Of a stretch of 64,000 bases of DNA, positions 9,246 to 17,489 are shown piece by piece. Source of the stretch: Roseibium aggregatum IAM 12614. Lineage in GTDB: Bacteria > Pseudomonadota > Alphaproteobacteria > Rhizobiales > Stappiaceae. The translations under genes were made by a program, and so were the position numbers. Location of the stretch: positions 98,810 to 162,809 of the forward strand of contig NZ_AAUW01000018.1 of assembly GCF_000168975.1 (NCBI RefSeq). Reading direction: 5' to 3'. The notes under the pieces were generated by a model, which had not been told where the DNA came from, made no database searches, and worked only from the letters and a program-made list of their open reading frames with translations. Positions within the stretch are counted from its first letter, which is position 1, and each line of letters opens with the position of its first letter.

Positions 9246-9452
9246 TCAGCGCCTTGAGCGGAAACGCGGTGTGCCGCTGGGGCGGTGAGATGGGGCGGGA
9301 CCGTGAGATGGGGAATTTACGCATTGCCCTGAAGGCCCCAGCAGCGTCGGAAACTCGCCTTCGGCAATGTCCAGGGAATTATCGTCAGACGCAGTGAACG
9401 CGCCGGACGTCTTACCGACCGAACGTGCTTCAATCTGCGCTGTGCTGGCCAC
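9246..9452 (-). pseudogene. Remnant of an ABC-transporter ATP-binding protein N-terminus
   Basis: The frame from a GTG at 9452 reads IEARSVGKTSGAFTASDDNS then [16 protein letters not shown]. This matches the start of PotA/ProV-like ATPases ([34 protein letters not shown]), but it breaks off inside the Walker A loop before the GKT. Two leucine or phenylalanine positions have become serine. After the break come low-complexity bases with an 11-bp direct repeat (GTGAGATGGGG at 9285-9295 and 9303-9313). It lies between the LysR regulator and the acyl-CoA dehydrogenase. The operon probably once had its own uptake system. The rest of that transporter is missing here. Confidence 0.75.
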
Positions 9453-9556
9453 AATCGCTACGCCTTTCCAATCGAGTAACTCTTGGCACGAGGTTAGAAA
9501 GGAGATGAGGTCGTCCGCAAATGAAACTTATTGGGTGCACCGACAAACAAAATTTG

Positions 9557-10465
9557 TCACGCTTCGCTTTTTGGGTGAAAGCGGCTTATTTCCAGTCGGG
9601 TTTTCAACCACTTGTGAAATTCGACCACAATCGGGTTTTCGAAATTCTCTTCCGGCGTACAAATGAAATAACCCGTATCCGTGTGCAGCGACTGGGCAAA
9701 CGGGCGCATGAGCCTGCCTTCCTGCAACTCCTTGTGCCACAGGACCGTGTCGCCGATTGCAATGCCCTCGCCCGCAAGAATGGCCGTGAGGACGATATTC
9801 ATGTCCGAGTAGCATATGCCGCGATGCGCATCTTTCGCCGGCAGGCCGGACAATTGCATCCAGTCTTCCCAGTCGCTGAAATCCAGCATGTGCAGCAGGG
9901 TCGCGTTCTTCAAGATGCTGAGGTCGTTGAAGGTCTTGAACCGGCTCAGATATGCCGGGCTGCAAAGCGGCGTGAAGTCGACCGACATCATCGGCTCGAC
10001 GACCACATTTGCACGGGTTTCTCTGCCGAAGGTGATAAATGTATCGACCTCCGGGTTGGCTGTGCTGGCAAGGTTCTGAGAGCTGATCACATTCACCAGC
10101 ACCTCCGGGTTCTGCGCCAGAAAGTCCCCCATGTGCAGACACAGCCAGGCGGCGACGAAGCCGGGTGGCGCGCTGATGGTCAATCGCCCCGTCAAGCCGT
10201 GTTCCGAAACACGAGCCGTCGAGGAGGCAATCATGCTGAGAGCGCGGCGCACCTCCTCGGCATAGACGATGGCGCGCGGCGTGATCTCGGTCTGGTTGCC
10301 ATTGCGCACAATGATCTTGAAGCCCAGATCGCGCTCCAGAAGGCGGAGCTGATGACTGATCGCACTGCGGGTGACATTCAACTCCGCAGCGGCACGCCAC
10401 AGTGCACCATTGCGCGCGACGCTCTCAATCGCCCTGAGGGCCTGGATCGACGGATAACGGTTGAT
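9557..10465 (-). CDS. LysR-family transcriptional regulator (GcvA-like) with an ATC start
   Basis: This is a 302-aa regulator if translation begins at ATC (codon at 10463-10465). In-frame upstream sequence reads INRYPSIQALRAIESVARNG, exactly where family members have M-N-R-x-P at the start of the winged helix-turn-helix. The first ATG/GTG/TTG in frame is a TTG at 10381, which would remove half the DNA-binding domain. GAGGG lies four bases before the ATC. The rest (recognition helix NVTRSAISHQLRLLE, then two periplasmic-binding-like lobes) is intact and of normal length. It probably controls the adjoining carnitine-type operon. Start use is uncertain. Confidence 0.8.
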   Translation of the reverse strand: MNRYPSIQALRAIESVARNGALWRAAAELNVTRSAISHQLRLLERDLGFKIIVRNGNQTEITPRAIVYAEEVRRALSMIASSTARVSEHGLTGRLTISAPPGFVAAWLCLHMGDFLAQNPEVLVNVISSQNLASTANPEVDTFITFGRETRANVVVEPMMSVDFTPLCSPAYLSRFKTFNDLSILKNATLLHMLDFSDWEDWMQLSGLPAKDAHRGICYSDMNIVLTAILAGEGIAIGDTVLWHKELQEGRLMRPFAQSLHTDTGYFICTPEENFENPIVVEFHKWLKTRLEISRFHPKSEA

Positions 10466-10578
10466 AGCGCCCTCACAGAAAGAACGGGTTACCCCCGCTG
10501 AATATCGCAGCGCGGTTGGACGATCAAGACGGCCTCCCCGCCGACGGTGCTTGTGCGTTTGTCCGAATGCGGCTGTCT

Positions 10579-11253
10579 TTACTCGTCACCTGGCACGCCG
10601 TAACTGGGTGCAGCCGTCGGATCGAGCGCGCGTGTCACATAGTCCTCCAGTTGCGGCTTGTAGAGACGCCAGAGGTTTCCAAGGGCCTGAATGGGATCTT
10701 CTTCGATCCAGTCAACGCGCAGGTCAGCAATTGGCCAGCTGACGTCACGCACCATGTAAAGACCGGCGGAATGGACCGGTCCCGCCTCACCACCGGCCTT
10801 TGATCCTGCTTCCATGGCCGCAATCAGCCGGTCCCCCAGATCGCCCCGGGCAGCCTCGAAGCCTGCGACCATTGCGGCTGGAACACCCGTATTCGCAAGC
10901 AGGTTTCCGGCAGCGACGCAGTCCTGCCCGGCGGCAGTTGCATGGACACCGAGAGTTTCCCGCCCGGAATGAAATGCAGCTTTTCCCGTTCTGTCGAGAA
11001 TGACTACCTGGCGCCAGTCGGCAGTGGGATAATCCTTGAGCAACGCAGCAAGGGCCGCGTCAGCATCAAGACCCTGTTCAAGCAGGTCCAGTCCCCGGCT
11101 TCCAAGAGACGGATCGGTAATATTCTGGCTCGCCACGACGCCGACCTTGGCGCGCGCATGGGCGCAGCGTGCTGCGACCGCCGGTGAGGATGAGGAAATG
11201 GCGATGCCCATCGTCCCCGTTTCGGGGCAGCGGGCGGCGATGGAAAAGGTCAT
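10579..11253 (-). CDS. DUF1028 family protein (Ntn-hydrolase-like)
   Basis: This 224-aa protein matches the DUF1028 pattern from its first residues (MTFSIAARCPETGTMGIAIS) through GVVASQNITDPSLGSRGLDLLE. The family has an N-terminal-nucleophile-hydrolase fold. It is often found beside Rid proteins, ABC transporters and M20 peptidases, and its reaction is not established. Here it sits 34 bp downstream of a Rid-family gene on the same strand, at the end of the polyamine/amino-compound cluster. An amidase-like role on a transported compound is plausible but inferred. Confidence 0.8.
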   Translation of the reverse strand: MTFSIAARCPETGTMGIAISSSSPAVAARCAHARAKVGVVASQNITDPSLGSRGLDLLEQGLDADAALAALLKDYPTADWRQVVILDRTGKAAFHSGRETLGVHATAAGQDCVAAGNLLANTGVPAAMVAGFEAARGDLGDRLIAAMEAGSKAGGEAGPVHSAGLYMVRDVSWPIADLRVDWIEEDPIQALGNLWRLYKPQLEDYVTRALDPTAAPSYGVPGDE

Positions 11254-11287
11254 CTTGTGTACTCAATCAAATCGGCAGGGTGCAGGG

Positions 11288-11704
11288 TCAGGCATCTGGA
11301 ATAACGGCGGTGGCGTCGATTTCAACCAGCCATTCAGGGCGGGCAAGAGCTGAAACCACGATACCGGTGGAGACCGGGTAGACACCTTTCAGCCACTTGC
11401 CGACGATGCGGTAGACATCCTCCCGGTAGCGCGGGTCGATGAGGTAGATGGTAATCTTCGTGATGTGATCGAGCTCCGATCCCGCCTCTTCGAGAAGCAT
11501 CTTGATGTTGGCCATCGCCTGTTCTGTCTGGGCTTTCACGTCACCGACGCCGACATTCGCGGAGGTGTCCAGGTCCTGACCGATCTGGCCGCGGACGAAC
11601 ACCATCGTGCCTCTGGCCAAGACGACCTGACACAGGTCGTTGTCCAGGTTCTGTTCCGGGTACGTGTCCTTGGTATTGAATTTGCGGATACGGGTGTGGG
11701 CCAT
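11288..11704 (-). CDS. Rid-family (YjgF/YER057c/UK114) protein, non-canonical active site
   Basis: This 138-aa protein begins at the ATG giving MAHTRIRKFNTKDTYPEQN. A GGAG seven bases upstream favours this start over an ATG 12 bases earlier. The fold motifs (FVRGQIGQDLD, QTEQAMANIKMLLEEAG, ITIYLIDPRYREDVY) are those of the Rid superfamily. In imine/enamine deaminases the essential arginine sits in P-A-R-S. The aligned stretch here is YPVSTGIVVSAL, so that arginine is absent. It is therefore probably not a RidA-type 2-aminoacrylate deaminase. It is flanked by a flavin monooxygenase and DUF1028, a grouping that suggests a catabolic role. Confidence 0.85.
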   Translation of the reverse strand: MAHTRIRKFNTKDTYPEQNLDNDLCQVVLARGTMVFVRGQIGQDLDTSANVGVGDVKAQTEQAMANIKMLLEEAGSELDHITKITIYLIDPRYREDVYRIVGKWLKGVYPVSTGIVVSALARPEWLVEIDATAVIPDA

Positions 11705-11736
11705 TGCGGGCTCCATGTTCGAAGGGATGAAGAAAG

Positions 11737-12987
11737 CTATTGGGCTGCGGGTTCGAAGAGCCTGTAGTTTCGCTGTTTGACAATATGATCGGTCAGGTAT
11801 TTAGCGTCATACCAGACACCCCAGATGAACGACGAGCCGCGCCGCGTCTGCCAGGGCAGGCCGAGAAAATAGACGCCCGGCACAGAGGAAACGCCGCGCT
11901 GATGGATCGGCGCACCGGTTTCATCAAAGGCATTCACCTCCAGCCAACTGTAGTCCCGGACAAACCCTGTTGCCCAGATAACGGTGCTGATGCCTGCCTC
12001 TTTCAGATTCAGTTCAAGAAGAGGGTTCGCCACGCACTCCGGATCCGGACCGATGATTTTGGCTTCCGGCTCAGGTGGCAAATCGAGACCGTAGGCCTCG
12101 ATATAGGCATCGGCTTCGTCCAGCAGCGACAGGTAATTTTCGTCACCTGCGTTGATGTTTTCAGCAAGGTCGTCGGAAAAGGCCAGCACGCCATTCTCGC
12201 AGGATCTGGTCATGCCAAGCAGCGTCATGCCACGATCCGCGAGCTTGCGGAAATCGATCGTGTGTCCACCGTTGGCGCCGGAGACGGCGATGGTGACATG
12301 CTCGGACCCGGGAACAAACTCGGCGTCCCATTTGTTCAGCACACCCAGCCACCAGCAGAAATCCCGGCCGCGATAGGAACGCGGTGGCCGATTGTGAGAT
12401 CCAACGGAAAGATAGGTCTTGCGGCCGGAATTCATCAGTTCTTCCGCTATCTGCACACCGGAAGACCCTGCTCCGATAACGAGCACCGCGCCGTCGTCCA
12501 ACTGCTCCGGATTGCGGTAGGCCGTTGAATGGATCTGCGTGAGCCCGGGCGTTTCGGGTATCAGTTTGGGGAAGACCGGAACCTGGAAAGCACCGGTTGC
12601 CGCGACAATCGTTTCCGCCTCTATGATGCCTTCGGACGTTTCCGCGCGGAAGCCGTGGCGGCGCTCAAGTGGCGTCACTCTTGTGACTTCAAGACCGGTC
12701 CTGACAGGAGCGTTGATCTTACGGGCGTAGGCCTCGAAATAGTCTGCCACAGCCTCTTTATGGACAAAAGCATCCGGTGCGTCATCGAAGGTCAGACCCG
12801 GAAAACGATCGTGCCACGCAGGACCGTTGGCGACCAGAGAATCCCAGCGTTCGGACCGCCAGCGTTCGGCTATCCGATTTTTCTCCAGCACAAGATGAGA
12901 CAGGCCTGCAAGGCCGAGGTGCTCACTCATCGCGATGCCAGCCTGTCCACCCCCTACCACCAGTGCATCCACCTTTTCGATCGCCAT
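11737..12987 (-). CDS. Flavin-containing monooxygenase / FAD-NAD(P) oxidoreductase
   Basis: This 416-aa protein has an N-terminal FAD Rossmann motif (ALVVGGGQAGIAMSEHL), a second NAD(P)H-binding glycine motif (AVLVIGAGSSGVQIAEEL) and an ATG motif near the C-terminus (TVIWATGFVRDYSWLE). This layout is that of CzcO/YUCCA-like monooxygenases that oxygenate nitrogen- or sulfur-containing compounds. It has no membrane segment. It lies 33 bp upstream of the Rid gene in the same direction. A substrate carrying an amine group would fit the transporter and aminotransferase nearby, but none can be named. Confidence 0.82.
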   Translation of the reverse strand: MAIEKVDALVVGGGQAGIAMSEHLGLAGLSHLVLEKNRIAERWRSERWDSLVANGPAWHDRFPGLTFDDAPDAFVHKEAVADYFEAYARKINAPVRTGLEVTRVTPLERRHGFRAETSEGIIEAETIVAATGAFQVPVFPKLIPETPGLTQIHSTAYRNPEQLDDGAVLVIGAGSSGVQIAEELMNSGRKTYLSVGSHNRPPRSYRGRDFCWWLGVLNKWDAEFVPGSEHVTIAVSGANGGHTIDFRKLADRGMTLLGMTRSCENGVLAFSDDLAENINAGDENYLSLLDEADAYIEAYGLDLPPEPEAKIIGPDPECVANPLLELNLKEAGISTVIWATGFVRDYSWLEVNAFDETGAPIHQRGVSSVPGVYFLGLPWQTRRGSSFIWGVWYDAKYLTDHIVKQRNYRLFEPAAQ

Positions 12988-13034
12988 CTTGGTCAGGTCC
13001 TCTCCGGATTATCGTGTCATGCGGTTATTGCCGG

Positions 13035-14186
13035 TCATTCGATATGGGTCTCGACGAGCCGCGCCAGCATCTGCCGGCAGCGCTCCATCTGGTCGCGGGC
13101 AATGAATTCATCGGCTTTGTGCCCCTGATCCATGGACCCTGGTCCGCAAACGACAACGGAGACACCCAAATGCTGTTGGAACAGTCCGCCTTCCGTGCCG
13201 AAAGCGACCTTCAGCGGTGCGTTGCTTCCTGATAGGGCGCGCGCCTTGGAGACCTGCGGACTGTCGGCTCTTGTCTCCAGTCCCGGATAGGTGTTCAGAA
13301 CATCTATCCGGATACGCGCGTCCGGAAACCGCTCTTTGAGGCGTCGTTCCTGATGCGTGGCTTTTTCAAGCAATTGCTCCAGAAAGCTCTGCGCATCTTC
13401 TTCTGCAACATTGCGAATTTCAAAGTCGAGCACACAGCTATCCGGCACGATGTTCAAAGCCGTGCCTCCTTTCAGAATGCCCGCATGCAAGGTGGTGTAG
13501 GGAATGTCAAAGGCTTGGTCCCTTACCCCTTTTTCCTGGGTCTCTTCCTGAAGGGCGCGGATTTCCGACAGAAAATCCGCGGCCATGTGAAGCGCGTTCA
13601 GTCCGGTGGGCGCCAGGGCCGAATGAACCGTGTGACCGCAGCAGGTCGCGCGCGCCGCCAGTTTGCCTTTATGGCCGGTGGCAACACTCATGGAGGTCGG
13701 CTCGCCGATCAATACCCAGTCCGGTTTCAGTCCGGCTTTTGCCAGATCCTCCAGCATGGGCCTTACACCGACGCAGCCGATTTCCTCGTCATAGGAAAGC
13801 GCAAGATGAAGCGGGATGTGGAGCGGTTTGCGGACAGCACCAAGAACGGCCTCGATGGCACAGGCGACGAAGCCCTTCATGTCGGCAGTGCCGCGACCAT
13901 AGAACAGGCCGTCCCGCTCCTGCAGGCAAAAGGCATCACTGGTCCAGCTTTGACCATCCACAGGAACGACGTCCGTGTGCCCCGAAAGCACGACGCCGCC
14001 CGGCCCTTCCGGGCCGACGGTTGCAAACAGGTTGGCGCGGTCACCGCTTTCCGACGGCAGAAGCCTGGACCTGATCCCTGCCTGGCTCAGCAGCTCCTGC
14101 ACCCATCTGATCAGGTCGATATTTCCATCCCGGCTCACGGTCGGAAAGGCGATGAGTTTTTCCAGCAATGCGAAGGCGTTGGACAT
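13035..14186 (-). CDS. M20 metallopeptidase, ArgE-like (acetylornithine deacetylase family)
   Basis: This 383-aa protein, the same length as E. coli ArgE, starts at the ATG giving MSNAFALLEKLIAFPTVS. Metal and catalytic residues are visible in VLSGHTDVVPVDG (His, Asp), FYGRGTADMKGF (Asp), LSYDEEIGCVG (catalytic Glu pair) and IGEPTSMSVATGHKG. ArgE enzymes remove an acetyl group from N-acetylornithine, and close relatives deacylate other N-acyl amino acids. Its setting in a catabolic cluster leaves room for an N-acetylated polyamine or amino acid as substrate. Confidence 0.8.
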   Translation of the reverse strand: MSNAFALLEKLIAFPTVSRDGNIDLIRWVQELLSQAGIRSRLLPSESGDRANLFATVGPEGPGGVVLSGHTDVVPVDGQSWTSDAFCLQERDGLFYGRGTADMKGFVACAIEAVLGAVRKPLHIPLHLALSYDEEIGCVGVRPMLEDLAKAGLKPDWVLIGEPTSMSVATGHKGKLAARATCCGHTVHSALAPTGLNALHMAADFLSEIRALQEETQEKGVRDQAFDIPYTTLHAGILKGGTALNIVPDSCVLDFEIRNVAEEDAQSFLEQLLEKATHQERRLKERFPDARIRIDVLNTYPGLETRADSPQVSKARALSGSNAPLKVAFGTEGGLFQQHLGVSVVVCGPGSMDQGHKADEFIARDQMERCRQMLARLVETHIE

Positions 14187-14223
14187 GAGTTGAAACTTGC
14201 AAACAATCCCACTTTGAACGGTG

Positions 14224-14250
14224 CGGGGCACCTTTGTTCAAGGTGCCCCG
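14224..14250. terminator. Strong hairpin between aminotransferase and argE-like genes
   Basis: The arms CGGGGCACCTT and AAGGTGCCCCG form a perfect 11-bp stem with a TGTTC/GAACA loop, 11 bp after the aminotransferase stop codon. No U-tract follows on the minus strand, so it may be a 3'-end stabiliser or a weak terminator separating the transporter-aminotransferase unit from the argE unit. Confidence 0.6.
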
Positions 14251-14261
14251 GCTCGAAGGTG

Positions 14262-15626
14262 TCACAAGTTTCGACTGACGTCTGCGATACTCTCACGCAA
14301 GATGTCGCCAATCTGGCCGATTTGTGCCTCGGTGAGGATCAACGTTGGCGAGAGGATCAGAATATTCCCGAGCGGGCGGGCAATCAGCCCCCGTTTCTGC
14401 GCGGCCCGGGCGAGTTTCAACCCGATGGCATCCTCGGGAGCGAAACTTTCCCGGGTCTCCTTGTCCCTGACGAACTCAACGCCCATCATGAAGTGACTGC
14501 CCCGCACCTCGCCGACGATGTCGAGATCCGCCAGACCCCGCAGGGTGTTCTCGAACAACTTGCCGGTGACACGTGCCTTCTCGGGTATCTGCTCCTTTTC
14601 CATGAGAGCGATATTGGCAAGACCCGCGGCAGCGGCCGCCGGATGACCGGAATACGTCATGCCATGCAGGAACATTCCGCCAGGGCGCGAAATGACTTCA
14701 TGGATTTCGTCCGACACGATGGTGGCCGACAGGGGTTGGTAGCCTGACGTCAGACCCTTTGCCGTATTGATGATGTCCGGCGTGTGACCAAAGACGTCCT
14801 GCGAGGCGAAGAAATGGCCAAGGCGGCCAAAGGCGGTTACCACCTCGTCCGCAATATACTTGATGTCATTGTCCGCGCAGACTTTCGCCATGCGCGCGTG
14901 ATACCCCTCAGGCGGCACGACGACGCCTCCGGCCCCCTGGATAGGCTCGGCAACAAAGGCGGCAATGTTCTCCGCCCCCAGACGCTCGATGGTGTCCTTC
15001 AGGTCCTCAACCAGCGCATCGCAGAATTCGGCTTCGGTCATCCCGTCGCCTTCGCGCCAGTAATGCGGGCTTTTCAGGTGGTGAACGAGGCCCTCCACAT
15101 GATCCCATCCCACGGAATAGGCCGGTGTCGTCATTGCAATCGCAAGATGGGTCGAGCCGTGGTAGGCCCCGATGCGGCTCAGGATCTTTTTCTTTTTCGG
15201 GCGCCCCAGCCGATTGTTGTAATGGTGCAGGATGCGCACAGCGCTGTCATTTGCGACAGAACCCGAATTGCCGAAATAGACCTTGTTGAGCTGGCCGGGT
15301 GCCAACTCGGCGAGTTTTTCCGCCAAGGCCGCGGCCGTCGGGTGGGTGAAGTTGTAGAACGTTGAATAAAAGTCCAGTTCATTCAACTGCTTCGTAATCG
15401 CGTCGATAATTTCCCGTCGTCCGTGACCGACGTTGGAACACCAGAGCCCACCGATACCATCGATCAGCTCATTGCCTTCGCTGTCACGCACCATGGCGCC
15501 TTCAGCACCGACGATCACCGTGCGGGCACCGTCCTGTTTGAGCAGGTTCAAGTCAGCAAAGGACTGAATCAGGTGGGTGTCGGCGGTCAAAACCGCATCT
15601 GTGCTGATATCCGTTTTAATATTCAT
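14262..15626 (-). CDS. Class III PLP-dependent aminotransferase
   Basis: This 454-aa enzyme shows the class III layout: IDGIGGLWCSNVGHGR near the N-terminus, VYFGNSGSVANDSAVR, AYHGSTHLAIAM, the aspartate of YIADEVVTAFGRLG and the PLP lysine in INTAKGLTSGYQPLSA. The group covers omega-amino acid:pyruvate and putrescine-type transaminases. The start at 15626 has GGAGGG nine bases upstream and overlaps the amidase gene by four bases. Cotranscription with a PotABCD-like transporter and an amidase suggests removal of a terminal amine from a polyamine or diamine. The substrate is inferred. Confidence 0.85.
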   Translation of the reverse strand: MNIKTDISTDAVLTADTHLIQSFADLNLLKQDGARTVIVGAEGAMVRDSEGNELIDGIGGLWCSNVGHGRREIIDAITKQLNELDFYSTFYNFTHPTAAALAEKLAELAPGQLNKVYFGNSGSVANDSAVRILHHYNNRLGRPKKKKILSRIGAYHGSTHLAIAMTTPAYSVGWDHVEGLVHHLKSPHYWREGDGMTEAEFCDALVEDLKDTIERLGAENIAAFVAEPIQGAGGVVVPPEGYHARMAKVCADNDIKYIADEVVTAFGRLGHFFASQDVFGHTPDIINTAKGLTSGYQPLSATIVSDEIHEVISRPGGMFLHGMTYSGHPAAAAAGLANIALMEKEQIPEKARVTGKLFENTLRGLADLDIVGEVRGSHFMMGVEFVRDKETRESFAPEDAIGLKLARAAQKRGLIARPLGNILILSPTLILTEAQIGQIGDILRESIADVSRNL

Positions 15627-16399
15627 TGGAAATTTCCCTCCCGATAATCCTGGTCTTGCCGGGACAGAAGGTCCCGCGGGATGTCTGAAACTGGCGCGAG
15701 GTCCGCCACCAGAAGAGTTTCACCGACCCCAGCGCTTGCCAGAACCCGCGCATCGGGACCGGCAATCAGGGAGTGGCCGCCAAAGGTGATGTCACCATCG
15801 GCACCGAAGAAATTGGCATAGACGATGGTCAGCCCGGCTTCGGCCGCACGCGCTGGCACGAAAGTGTGGGACACATGCTCGAAACGCTGCGGATTGGCAG
15901 TCGGCACCAGCACCAGGGAAACCCCCTGCTCCGCCAGTCGCCGGCAATGCTGCGGAAACTCGACATCGTAGCAAATCAGGAGTGCTGTCTTGCGGCCACC
16001 GAACTCGAACACCGTGTACTGCGTCCCGAAGTTGAAGCTGGCTTTTTCCATCTCGCCGAAAAGCTGTATCTTTCGATAGTGACCAAGCTGTTCGCCGCTG
16101 GTGCCGAAGGCCGTGGCGGCATTATAGACGGCTTCATCGCAGCGTTCGCTCCAACCGACCGTCAGACCGCACCCGGCTTTTTGAGCCAGTTTCGACAGTC
16201 GCTCACACCACTCCCCGCCCAGAGGCTGGGCGAGGGATTGGTGCATGTCCGGGCGATTGTACCCGGGCAGAAAAAGTTCGGGGAAGACGACCATACTGGC
16301 GCCAGCCATGGCGGCTGCCGTCAACTGGGTTTCGAGCCGGCTGAAGCCCGCCTCGATGTCCCCGCAGGTGGCAGGACCCTGATAAAGCGCCAGTTTCAT
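15623..16399 (-). CDS. Carbon-nitrogen hydrolase, DavA-like amidase
   Basis: This 258-aa nitrilase-superfamily protein has a complete catalytic triad: Glu41 in VVFPELFLPGYN, Lys in HYRKIQLFGEMEK and Cys in LLICYDVEFP. The pattern around the lysine and cysteine resembles 5-aminopentanamidase (DavA) of Pseudomonas. Such enzymes release ammonia from a terminal amide. It is translationally coupled to the aminotransferase and sits 21 bp after the binding-protein gene. A joint pathway of uptake, transamination and amide hydrolysis of a diamine derivative is plausible. Confidence 0.8.
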   Translation of the reverse strand: MKLALYQGPATCGDIEAGFSRLETQLTAAAMAGASMVVFPELFLPGYNRPDMHQSLAQPLGGEWCERLSKLAQKAGCGLTVGWSERCDEAVYNAATAFGTSGEQLGHYRKIQLFGEMEKASFNFGTQYTVFEFGGRKTALLICYDVEFPQHCRRLAEQGVSLVLVPTANPQRFEHVSHTFVPARAAEAGLTIVYANFFGADGDITFGGHSLIAGPDARVLASAGVGETLLVADLAPVSDIPRDLLSRQDQDYREGNFQ

Positions 16400-16419
16400 G
16401 GTCTTCCGATACCTTGTTT

Positions 16420-17448
16420 CTACTTTTTCAGGTTGGTCCAGATGGCGTCGTAAAGAACCTGGACGTCTTGCGGACAGGCCTCGACGAAGACACCCTTCTG
16501 GTCTGCCGGCGGATTAGATTCAGGCGAGTTGGCCACTTCCGGCTTGAGGAATTCGCCGACCCCCTTCACGCCTGCGGTGTACTGCGCGTAGTTGGTGACA
16601 GCAGCGGCGTTTTCCGGCTCCAGCAGGAAGTTCATGAACTTCAATGCGTTTTCACGGTTGGGGGCGTCCTTCAGAAGCACGACGTTGTCCATCCACACGA
16701 TCATGCCTTCCTTAGGGAAGACATATTCGATGTTGGCCCCTTCCGAGCGCGCCTTGGCGGAAAAGCCCGACCAGATCATGCCGGCCGCGGCATCGCCGGA
16801 GACCAGAACATCCTTGGCAACGTCAGACCCGAACGAGGCCCAGTCGGCCTTGGCTTTCTGGACCAGGGCGTTGAGTTCCTTGAGGTGCTCCCTGTCGGAT
16901 GTGCACTGGGGAATGCCGAGGTAGAGCGATGCCAGGGTCAGCGTTTCGCCGGCCGTATCCAGCACATTGATCTTGCCTTTCAACTCTTCCGGCGCGTCAA
17001 AGATCAGGGAAAGACTGTCGAGTTCGCCCTTGTAGAGAACCTTGTTCACCGAGAACGAGGTTGACCCCCACTGATAGGGAATTGAACTCTTGCGGCCCGG
17101 ATCGAATTCCACGTCCACCCATCTGTCTTCGATGTTGCCGAAGTTGGGCAGTTCGGACGCCTCGAAGGTGTCCAGCATGCCTTCGTCCCGCATGATCTTG
17201 ACCATGTAGTCGCCGGGCACGGCCACGTCGTAGCTTCCCAGCTTTCCCGCCTTCAGCGAGGCGAGCAAGGCCTCGTTGCTGTCGAAGGTGTCCATGGTGA
17301 CTTCGACGTCATATTCCTCGGCGAATTTGTCGAGCAGCTCCTGCGGGATGTACTCGAACCAATGGTAGATCGAGAGTTTGCCTTCGGCGTGGGCTCCGGC
17401 AGTCAGGGCCAACAGGGCCACGGCAGTTGATGCGAGTAGTTTCCTCAT
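16420..17448 (-). CDS. Polyamine-type ABC transporter, periplasmic binding protein
   Basis: This 342-aa protein starts at the ATG giving MRKLLASTAVALLALTAG, with GGAG six bases upstream. It has a clear Sec signal peptide ending near AHAEG. The mature start KLSIYHWFEYIPQELLDKFA is characteristic of PotD/PotF proteins. Later motifs such as YQWGSTSFSVNK and MIWSGFSAKAR also match. It binds a polyamine-like ligand in the periplasm and hands it to the two permeases encoded just upstream. It is the fourth gene of the potABCD-type operon. The exact ligand is unknown. Confidence 0.88.
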   Translation of the reverse strand: MRKLLASTAVALLALTAGAHAEGKLSIYHWFEYIPQELLDKFAEEYDVEVTMDTFDSNEALLASLKAGKLGSYDVAVPGDYMVKIMRDEGMLDTFEASELPNFGNIEDRWVDVEFDPGRKSSIPYQWGSTSFSVNKVLYKGELDSLSLIFDAPEELKGKINVLDTAGETLTLASLYLGIPQCTSDREHLKELNALVQKAKADWASFGSDVAKDVLVSGDAAAGMIWSGFSAKARSEGANIEYVFPKEGMIVWMDNVVLLKDAPNRENALKFMNFLLEPENAAAVTNYAQYTAGVKGVGEFLKPEVANSPESNPPADQKGVFVEACPQDVQVLYDAIWTNLKK

Positions 17449-17489
17449 GAAATTCTCCACTCTGTCTGGTTGGTTGCTGAGTCAGCTTT

